The position numbers and the translations under genes are program-made. A stretch of DNA of 5,896 bases from Bacteroidota bacterium (lineage in GTDB: Bacteria; Bacteroidota; Bacteroidia; Flavobacteriales; Weeksellaceae), in NCBI GenBank assembly GCA_023399675.1, contig JAEWOM010000037.1, positions 1-5,896 of the forward strand. Reading direction: 5' to 3'. Shown piece after piece: positions 1-4,858 of this stretch (its first letter is position 1; each line of letters starts with the position of its first letter). The notes under the pieces were generated by a model. That model saw nothing but the letters and a program-made list of their open reading frames with translations. It made no database searches and had not been told where the DNA came from.

Positions 1-759
1 GAAGTGCTGAATGCTTTTCGGGAGATTCAGAAAAAGATTCAGCCAAAAATCAAAGACATGTTCTCGGTGACGCCGGAAACCCCTTTTGAAATCAGGCAGA
101 CTGAAAAATTTCGCGAGCAGACAGCGAGTGCCGAATATATGCAGGGATCTGCAGACCGTACAAGACCCGGTATTTTTTATGTGCCGCTTCCCAATCCTTC
201 CGCTTTTAATGTAACAAGTGGAATGGAATCTTTGTATCTTCATGAGGCGATTCCGGGACATCATTTTCAGGTTTCACTGCAGCAGGAAAATACAGAAATC
301 CCGAAATTCATGAGATTTGGCTGGATTGGCGCATTCGGCGAAGGCTGGGCTCATTACTGTGAAACGCTCGGTCCGGAATTCGGGCTGTATACAGATCCGT
401 ATCAGCGGTTAGGCTATCTCAGCGATCAGATGCTCCGGGCGGTTCGTCTCGTTATCGATACAGGAATTCATGGTGGTACCATGACCAGAGATGAGGCGAT
501 TAAATATTTTCTGAGCAATGTAGCGTATGATGAAGCGGGAGCTGTTGCAGAAGTGGAGCGGTACATGGCGATGCCGGGCCAGGCACTGGGTTATAAGATC
601 GGTGCGCTGAAAATTCGGGAACTTCGCGACAAATACAGCAAGTCGATGGGGAAAAAGTTCAGCCTTCAGAAATTCCACGACGAAATTTTGAATCAGGGAT
701 GCCTTCCTATTTCAGTTTTAGAGCGAAAAATGGAAACCTGGGCTAAAAACGACGGTTAG
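1..759 (+). CDS. DUF885 family putative metallopeptidase, C-terminal part (5' end outside window)
   Basis: The reading frame is open from the first base, so this is the last 252 residues of a longer protein. DUF885 proteins are usually around 550-600 residues and often exported. Residues 81-90 of the visible part read HEAIPGHHFQ and residues 114-121 read EGWAHYCE. These are the two signature motifs of DUF885: an HExxxGHH-like metal site and a downstream Glu/His motif, as in gluzincin-type zinc peptidases. The tail from about residue 195 (PGQALGYKIG, then FHDEILNQGCLP) is also typical of the family's C-terminus. Substrate is unknown; a peptidase role is inferred from the motifs. The N-terminus, including any signal peptide or lipobox, cannot be seen. 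The gene stops with TAG, and no strong terminator follows it. Family assignment is firm; function is not. Confidence 0.9.
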   Translation, partial: EVLNAFREIQKKIQPKIKDMFSVTPETPFEIRQTEKFREQTASAEYMQGSADRTRPGIFYVPLPNPSAFNVTSGMESLYLHEAIPGHHFQVSLQQENTEIPKFMRFGWIGAFGEGWAHYCETLGPEFGLYTDPYQRLGYLSDQMLRAVRLVIDTGIHGGTMTRDEAIKYFLSNVAYDEAGAVAEVERYMAMPGQALGYKIGALKIRELRDKYSKSMGKKFSLQKFHDEILNQGCLPISVLERKMETWAKNDG

Positions 760-808
760 ATAATATCTTCGAAATATGAATTATGATGATTCGTATTTAA
801 AAGAAACG

Positions 809-816
809 TATCTTTG
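809..816 (+). promoter_or_regulatory. Candidate -7 promoter element (TATCTTTG) for the response regulator gene
   Basis: TATCTTTG matches the Bacteroidota -7 consensus TAnnTTTG exactly. It lies in the gap between the DUF885 gene and the response regulator, on the right strand. It predicts a transcript start near 823 and a leader of about 45-65 bases. No good TTTG or TTG element sits 17-23 bases upstream, so only half of the promoter is supported. Confidence 0.5.
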
Positions 817-838
817 TCTTTGCAAATTGATAAAATTA

Positions 839-878
839 TAGTATGCATGCCGTGTTTTCTGCAAGTGTATGCATACTA
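839..878 (+). promoter_or_regulatory. Perfect 10-bp inverted repeat / stem-loop before the response regulator
   Basis: TAGTATGCAT at 839-848 is the exact reverse complement of ATGCATACTA at 869-878, with a 20-base spacer. Each arm also carries the self-complementary core ATGCAT, and 867-876 is a 10-bp palindrome (GTATGCATAC). The element lies downstream of the predicted transcript start. It could therefore be an RNA hairpin in the leader or a protein-binding operator in DNA. It has no T-tract, so it is not a standard terminator. An ATG at 869 lies inside the right arm. Confidence 0.5.
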
Positions 879-889
879 CCGAAAACAAG

Positions 890-1261
890 ATGATAAAAGT
901 TTTAGTAGTTGACGATAACGGCGACATCTGTAACATGGTGCAGACACTTCTGGCAATTGACGGTTACCGCGTAATTACCTGCGTAAACCCCATGATTGTA
1001 CGGGAGATGATCCGCAAAGAAAAACCGGATTTGCTGATTACCGACATGCTGATGTCGGGCGTAGACGGACGTACCCTGATTCGGGAACTCCGCGCAGATG
1101 GAGAAACGAAAAATTTAAAGATTATCATGATGTCGGCACATCCAGCGGCGCTTAAGCATAGTGAGGAGTCCGGCTCAGATGATTTTATTGCAAAACCGTT
1201 CGATTACGCAGACCTGAATGCCAAGGTGAGAGCGCTTACAGAAAAACTCTCAACCCAGTAA
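890..1261 (+). CDS. Stand-alone response regulator receiver domain protein (CheY/Spo0F type)
   Basis: A 123-residue single-domain protein that should accept a phosphoryl group from a histidine kinase or phosphotransfer protein. With the start at 890 the N-terminus is MIKVLVVDD. The acidic pair is D8/D9, the phosphoacceptor D52 (in LLITDMLMSGVDG), the conserved Ser/Thr is S82 (MMSAH) and the switch lysine K102 (AKPF). Position 56 is Ser where most receivers have Pro (MPG or LPG). No DNA-binding or enzymatic output domain follows, so it likely acts through protein contacts or in a phosphorelay. No partner kinase is in the window. An in-frame ATG at 869 would add seven residues (MHTTENK), but that ATG lies inside the arm of a stem-loop, and start 890 puts the active Asp at the usual place; I prefer 890 and cannot exclude 869. 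The last 12 bases overlap the convergent nth gene. Confidence 0.93.
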   Translation: MIKVLVVDDNGDICNMVQTLLAIDGYRVITCVNPMIVREMIRKEKPDLLITDMLMSGVDGRTLIRELRADGETKNLKIIMMSAHPAALKHSEESGSDDFIAKPFDYADLNAKVRALTEKLSTQ

Positions 1262-1867
1262 CATTTCCGTAATAAAATCCCGATCTCTTTTGCCGCGCGC
1301 AGGGGAGTATTCTCTACCATAATAAATAATCTGTAGGTGCAGCCTGTTCCAGCTTTCCTTTGGGAAAAGTTTTTTGGCATCTGCTTCTGTCTGAGCGACG
1401 TTTTTTCCGCTCGTAAGTTTCCATTGCGTCATCAGTCTGTGGATATGCGTATCAACAGGAAATGCCGGGATGCCGAAAGCCTGGCTCATTACCACCGAAG
1501 CCGTTTTGTGGCCCACTCCAGGCAAAGATTCCAGTTCGTCGAATGTTTTCGGAACCTCACCGTTGAACTTTTCTACCAGCATGTTTGCCATGAGATGCAG
1601 ATTTTTTGCCTTGGTATTCGCAAGACCGATTCGTGCAATCAAAGCCCGGATTTCATCGACTGTTAAAGCTGACATTTTCTGCGGGGTACCGGCTACGGCG
1701 AACAGTTCCGGAGTTATCTGGTTTACCATCTTATCTGTTGTCTGTGCAGAAAGTGCTACAGCAACCAGTAAGGTGAAAGGATCGGTGTGATCCAGCGGAA
1801 TCGGAGTTTCCGGGTATAGTTTTTCGAGTTCTGTGCGTACCAGGTCGGCCCTTTGTTTTTTGGTCAT
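1250..1867 (-). CDS. nth: Endonuclease III-like DNA glycosylase/AP lyase lacking the iron-sulfur cluster motif
   Basis: Bifunctional base-excision repair enzyme that removes oxidised pyrimidines and nicks the abasic site. In this 205-residue product the helix-hairpin-helix is at about 112-131 (LPGVGHKTAS), with catalytic Lys K121; the catalytic Asp is D139 (PVDTHIHR). These correspond to K120 and D138 of the E. coli enzyme. The N-terminal SAQTTD motif is also present. The usual C-terminal Cys-X6-Cys-X2-Cys-X5-Cys cluster is missing: Ser188 replaces the first Cys (GREYS), the tail is short, and the whole protein has no cysteine. Other frames past the stop do not restore the motif, so a simple frameshift is unlikely. 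I chose ATG 1867 because it aligns with the E. coli start. An upstream in-frame TTG (1888) overlaps a promoter-like element. The gene diverges from bcp, and its 3' end overlaps the response regulator by 12 bases. Confidence 0.95.
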   Translation of the reverse strand: MTKKQRADLVRTELEKLYPETPIPLDHTDPFTLLVAVALSAQTTDKMVNQITPELFAVAGTPQKMSALTVDEIRALIARIGLANTKAKNLHLMANMLVEKFNGEVPKTFDELESLPGVGHKTASVVMSQAFGIPAFPVDTHIHRLMTQWKLTSGKNVAQTEADAKKLFPKESWNRLHLQIIYYGREYSPARGKRDRDFITEMLLG

Positions 1868-1883
1868 TAAATCGGTAAATTTG
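1852..1883 (+). promoter_or_regulatory. Candidate Bacteroidota-type promoter for bcp
   Basis: TTTG at 1852-1855 and TAAATTTG at 1876-1883 are separated by 20 bases. This fits the Bacteroidota consensus TTTG / TAnnTTTG with normal spacing. The predicted transcript start is near 1890, only about 10 bases before the bcp ATG. The promoter lies over the 5' end of the divergent nth gene, with its -33 part inside nth coding sequence. Confidence 0.6.
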
Positions 1884-1885
1884 AG

Positions 1886-1893
1886 CAAAAGTA
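1886..1893 (-). promoter_or_regulatory. Candidate -7 element (TACTTTTG) for nth
   Basis: Read on the minus strand, this is TACTTTTG, an exact match to TAnnTTTG, ending 18 bases before the nth ATG at 1867. No clear TTTG is found at the -33 distance, so the evidence is partial. The element supports the ATG at 1867 over the TTG at 1888, which would lie inside it. It is 2 bp from the bcp -7 element on the other strand. Confidence 0.4.
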
Positions 1894-1899
1894 TGAATT

Positions 1900-2352
1900 A
1901 TGTTAAAGGTAGGAGATCGTTTACCCGAATTTGAAGCGGTTCAGCAGGATGGAAGAACAGTCACTTCCCGTGATTTTGCAGACAGGAAACTCGTCGTATT
2001 TTTTTATCCGAAAGCGAGTACACCAACCTGCACTGTGGAAGCATGCAATCTGGCAGAAAATTACGGAGCACTGAAAAATGCCGGTTATGAAATTCTGGGA
2101 ATTTCTGCAGACAGTGTAACGAAGCAAAAGAACTTTCAGAAAAAAAACAATCTTCCGTTTGATCTTCTGGCAGATGAAAACCACGATATCCTGAAGAAAT
2201 TTGGTGTGTGGCAGGAGAAAACCACGTTCGGCAAAACGTACATGGGAATTGTGCGTACCACATTCATATTTGATGAATCGGGTGTTTGTGTACGTGTCAT
2301 TGACAAAGTAAAATCGAAAAGCGCTGCAGAACAGATTTTAGAGGCAGAATAG
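1900..2352 (+). CDS. bcp: Thioredoxin-dependent thiol peroxidase, BCP/PrxQ peroxiredoxin
   Basis: Cytoplasmic peroxiredoxin that reduces hydrogen peroxide and organic peroxides with electrons normally from thioredoxin. The 150-residue length is normal for the family. The peroxidatic cysteine is C44 in YPKASTPTCTVEAC, and the resolving cysteine is C49 five residues later, the arrangement of E. coli BCP. Arg119 (VRTTFIFD) completes the active site with T41. The N-terminal KVGDRLPEF and the middle FGVWQEKTTFGKTYMG are family hallmarks. The residue before C44 is Thr where most BCPs have Gly, and a third Cys occurs at 130. The start ATG leaves only 32 bases to the divergent nth start, and a consensus promoter lies in that region. 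A hairpin terminator begins 4 bases after the stop. Confidence 0.96.
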   Translation: MLKVGDRLPEFEAVQQDGRTVTSRDFADRKLVVFFYPKASTPTCTVEACNLAENYGALKNAGYEILGISADSVTKQKNFQKKNNLPFDLLADENHDILKKFGVWQEKTTFGKTYMGIVRTTFIFDESGVCVRVIDKVKSKSAAEQILEAE

Positions 2353-2356
2353 AAAA

Positions 2357-2376
2357 TGCCACTGTTGTCAGTGGCA
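2357..2376. terminator. Bidirectional hairpin terminator between bcp and the convergent secreted-protein gene
   Basis: TGCCACTG at 2357-2364 pairs perfectly with CAGTGGCA at 2369-2376 around the 4-base loop TTGT, giving an 8-bp stem. On the minus strand the stem is followed directly by TTTT. On the plus strand the following sequence is only moderately T-rich. It therefore looks better for ending the minus-strand gene, but it is well placed to serve both. Confidence 0.7.
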
Positions 2377-2396
2377 CTAATGTTTGCTTTCAGTTA

Positions 2397-3110
2397 TTAC
2401 CGTCGCGAGTTTTTTCTCATCGTCGCACGCAGTTTTTTCTTAAGTTTTTCGTTCGTTTCCTTCTGCTGAGCTGCTTTTTCATCACGCTCTTTCTGGGCTT
2501 CAACCATTTGTGTCTTCAATGCATCATAGTGCGGGTTGTTCTCGCAAGTTTTCTCATAAACTTCAGAATAGACTCCTAAATTCTCAGCTGCAGTTATTTT
2601 TCCGGTGGATTTGTTAACCGTCAGTGCAAAATTCGATTTAGCATACGGACAAGCTTGTGAAGTTACTTTTGCCGCTTCGAAATAGAAATTTTCCGCATCC
2701 TGTCGGTAGTTGGACGAGTAATCTTTGTACTCCGTATCGAAAAAATATCCTTCCGCCATTGCTTCAACTCCCGCTTCTTCTGCATTGTCTACAGTTCCTA
2801 CGAAAGTTCGGAGTTCCTCCATGGTACGTACATAATTCCACATGCCATTTTTGCTGTAAGCAATATAGTAAAAGCCGGGATCTTCTGCGAATTTGAAACC
2901 GGTAGTCTGCTGGTCGAAATTATCGGTGTACCCGGTAGTTTTTAAAATTCTGTTTTCTCCGTTATGGTTGTTTGCCAATAGCCAACCGTCCAGTTTTTCA
3001 TTTGGCGTAATCATTTTCAGCAGTGTATATGCGTCTACGATATGTTTTTTTTCCTGTGCGGAAATCTGCATTGCGAAAAGTAATGCAGGAATTACGAGCA
3101 GTTTCTTCAT
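2397..3110 (-). CDS. Putative secreted/periplasmic protein of unknown function
   Basis: I do not recognise this 237-residue protein. It starts with a clear Sec signal peptide: a KK n-region, a hydrophobic stretch at about 4-14, and likely cleavage after ISA at 18. No lipobox cysteine is present, so a periplasmic or exported soluble product is expected. The mature part has an aromatic-rich middle (about 42-145, e.g. GFYYIAYSKNGMWNYV). Two cysteines, C154 and C189, could form a disulfide after export. A charged, Glu/Lys/Gln-rich helix from about 196 to 230 is likely a coiled coil and ends in a very basic tail (KKKLRATMRKNSRR). The start is the ATG right before the KK. It is transcribed in the same direction as the manC operon but separated from it by a strong terminator. 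I see no consensus promoter in the AT-rich 40 bases upstream. Confidence 0.85.
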   Translation of the reverse strand: MKKLLVIPALLFAMQISAQEKKHIVDAYTLLKMITPNEKLDGWLLANNHNGENRILKTTGYTDNFDQQTTGFKFAEDPGFYYIAYSKNGMWNYVRTMEELRTFVGTVDNAEEAGVEAMAEGYFFDTEYKDYSSNYRQDAENFYFEAAKVTSQACPYAKSNFALTVNKSTGKITAAENLGVYSEVYEKTCENNPHYDALKTQMVEAQKERDEKAAQQKETNEKLKKKLRATMRKNSRR

Positions 3111-3143
3111 TTTTTCTAAATAATTATTTTTATAATTTGATAC

Positions 3144-3172
3144 AAAAAAAAAGCCATCGTTAAATGATGGCT
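3144..3172 (-). terminator. Strong intrinsic terminator of the tolC-sprT-manC operon
   Basis: On the minus strand, AGCCATC (3172-3166) pairs with GATGGCT (3158-3152) around a 7-base loop. The stem runs into a T-tract whose nine T residues span 3152-3144. It begins 6 bases after the manC stop codon. This is a textbook rho-independent terminator and marks the operon's end. Confidence 0.92.
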
Positions 3173-3178
3173 GCTATT

Positions 3179-4261
3179 CTACACGTATTTCTCTCCGTTT
3201 TTCTCATTCCGAATGTCCTGGACATACTGTTTGATCTGCTGGTCATGGTCTCTGGGACAAATCAGCAGTGCTTTTTCTGTATCAACGATAATATAGTCAT
3301 TAAGTCCGTCAATCACTGCTGCTTTATTCCTGTTTTTTAGCCGGATAATATTTCCGGTTCCGTTATAGGTGCGCACAAATCGGCCCGTAATGGTGCTGTT
3401 TTCTTCATCTTTTTCAGCATTCTCGAAAACCGAAGTCCAGGTTCCCAAATCGCTCCAGCCTAAATCTGCCGGAATCACATACACATTATCCGCTTTTTCC
3501 AGAATACCGTTATCAATGGAAATCTTATTTACTTTAGGATAAATGGTTTCGATGCAGTGAAGTTCACCAGCTGCATTGTATTCACACGAAGAGAACTGTT
3601 CGGTCATCTCCGGGAGATATTTATGAAAGGCTTTGTTTATGCTTTTAACATTCCAGATAAAAATACCGGCATTCCACAGAAAATCACCACTTTCGAGAAA
3701 TGTGCGGGCAAATTCAAGATCCGGTTTCTCGGTAAACGTCTTCACTTTGTGTACTTTTTCACCTTTTTTCTCCACAAACTGAATATAGCCGTAGCCTGTA
3801 TCCGGACGTGTCGGTGTTATACCTAAAGTGATGAGGTAATCATTTTTTGAGGCGAGATCAAACGCGTACTGAACGTGTTCAAGAAATGCACTTTCCTTCA
3901 AAATAAGATGATCAGCAGGTAAAACGATGATATTTGCATCCGCATTTAAAGCGGCAATTTTGTTAGCCATGTAAATATTACAGGCTGCGGTATTCTTCAT
4001 CATGGGTTCACCCACAATATTCTCAGCAGGTATATCCGGAAGTTGCTGCACGGTAAGGTTTACGTATTCATTATTGGTGATTACCAGAATGTTTTCTTTC
4101 GGTACCGCCTGTGAAATCCGGTCGTAAGTTTGCTGTATCATGGTTCTGCCGGTTCCGAGGATATCCTGAAACTGCTTTGGGAATTTCTGAGTACTCATCG
4201 GCCAGAAACGGCTTCCTATTCCACCTGCCATGATAACGCAGAAGTTATTCGAAGTAGACAT
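3179..4261 (-). CDS. manC: Mannose-1-phosphate guanylyltransferase (GDP-mannose pyrophosphorylase), short form
   Basis: Makes GDP-mannose from mannose-1-phosphate and GTP, supplying mannose and downstream GDP-sugars for surface polysaccharide or protein glycosylation. The nucleotidyltransferase fold shows the signature MAGGIGSRFWP at 11-21, followed by FPKQF at 27-31. Further motifs are GEPMMKNTA (84-92), LPADH (114-118, metal-binding Asp), FTEKPD (176-181), FLWNAGIF (194-201) and DLGWSDLGTW (266-275, second metal-binding Asp). At 360 residues it lacks the phosphomannose isomerase domain of the longer bifunctional ManC/AlgA type. Where most homologues read GTRLWP it has GSRFWP, a mild change. 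The ATG follows the sprT stop after a single codon in the same frame, so translation is probably coupled. A strong terminator follows. The symbol manC is by family and could equally be given as a GMP gene name. Confidence 0.95.
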   Translation of the reverse strand: MSTSNNFCVIMAGGIGSRFWPMSTQKFPKQFQDILGTGRTMIQQTYDRISQAVPKENILVITNNEYVNLTVQQLPDIPAENIVGEPMMKNTAACNIYMANKIAALNADANIIVLPADHLILKESAFLEHVQYAFDLASKNDYLITLGITPTRPDTGYGYIQFVEKKGEKVHKVKTFTEKPDLEFARTFLESGDFLWNAGIFIWNVKSINKAFHKYLPEMTEQFSSCEYNAAGELHCIETIYPKVNKISIDNGILEKADNVYVIPADLGWSDLGTWTSVFENAEKDEENSTITGRFVRTYNGTGNIIRLKNRNKAAVIDGLNDYIIVDTEKALLICPRDHDQQIKQYVQDIRNEKNGEKYV

Positions 4262-4264
4262 TTT

Positions 4265-4855
4265 TTATTTTTTTTGGTTCACCTTCGCCATCGGCCTGAA
4301 AGCATATTTTCTGCCGCTGGAGAGGTTCGTACAAAGATAATTCTTTTTAATCTTGCCTTCCATCCGATAATCGGATCCGCGAAAGTGGAACACTTGCCCT
4401 GTCCGGAGTTCGTGCACATACGTTTCGTCGTCGCGGACAACTGTTCTTTCAAAATAAGCAACCAGTTCCGGACTGGCCATAAAATTTGCTTTTGGAGAAC
4501 GGGCATATCTCAAAATATGCGGTTTTAAACTGTCACTGTACACTTCAATACTTTCCAAGAGCATTTCGCGGTAGGTATGTTTCCATTCCGGACCGTGTGG
4601 AGCGATTCGTCGGCCGAATTTTGCAAATGAAATCAAATGCGCGAACTCATGCGTGAGCACAAAGAAAAACAGTTCGGGTTCCAGCGTTGAGTTCACGGAT
4701 ATTCTGTGAGAGCCATCCTTTTTGCTGCGATAATCGCCGAGTTTGGTTTTTCGGTCTCTTGTAATAACGATATGAATCGAATAATCGGCAATCCACGTTT
4801 TCAGAAACGGAATTACGCCTTCCGGAAGATAAGGTATGAGTTTTCTTAGCGGCAA
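4265..4855 (-). CDS. SprT-like zinc metallopeptidase domain protein
   Basis: A 196-residue protein with a SprT-like domain. The zinc site HEFAH is at 69-73 (His69, Glu70, His73), with a third His at 87 in APHGPEWK, the typical SprT spacing. SprT/Spartan relatives include proteases acting on DNA-protein crosslinks, but the bacterial role is poorly known. The N-terminal YLPEG, then GDYR at 40-43, matches flavobacterial SprT proteins as I recall them. The C-terminal 50 residues (FHFRGSDYR to YLCTNLSSGRKYAF) hold one cysteine only, so the usual zinc ribbon is absent. The start is TTG at 4855: an in-frame TAA lies two codons upstream (it is the tolC stop), and no ATG occurs before the zinc motif. 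It sits between tolC and manC with three-base gaps on both sides, so it is cotranscribed and probably translationally coupled. Confidence 0.9.
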   Translation of the reverse strand: MPLRKLIPYLPEGVIPFLKTWIADYSIHIVITRDRKTKLGDYRSKKDGSHRISVNSTLEPELFFFVLTHEFAHLISFAKFGRRIAPHGPEWKHTYREMLLESIEVYSDSLKPHILRYARSPKANFMASPELVAYFERTVVRDDETYVHELRTGQVFHFRGSDYRMEGKIKKNYLCTNLSSGRKYAFRPMAKVNQKK

Positions 4856-4858
4856 TGA

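Noticed and set aside
773..797. Possible terminator after the DUF885 gene: AATATGAAT pairing with ATTCGTATT across 7 bases.
   Set aside because: Only two G-C pairs and one G-T wobble, and no real T-tract follows. It is too weak to call in AT-rich intergenic DNA.
1337..1790. Two open frames of just over 100 codons on the plus strand inside nth.
   Set aside because: Both are antisense to a clear nth coding sequence, overlap each other and have no family-like motifs.
1893..1934. A 13-residue upstream frame (ATG at 1893) overlapping the bcp start, considered as a leader peptide.
   Set aside because: It is out of frame with bcp, would begin about 3 bases from the predicted transcript start, and has no regulatory residue pattern. 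Likely chance.
3111..3143. A promoter for the secreted-protein gene: TTTG at the end of the operon terminator's T-tract plus TATTTAG about 20 bases on.
   Set aside because: The -7 part is a poor match to TAnnTTTG and would place the transcript start at the ATG itself. Not convincing.
4130..4528. A 132-codon open frame on the plus strand across the manC/sprT junction.
   Set aside because: It lies antisense to two well-supported genes, shows no recognisable motif and spans their junction. It is best explained as a shadow frame.
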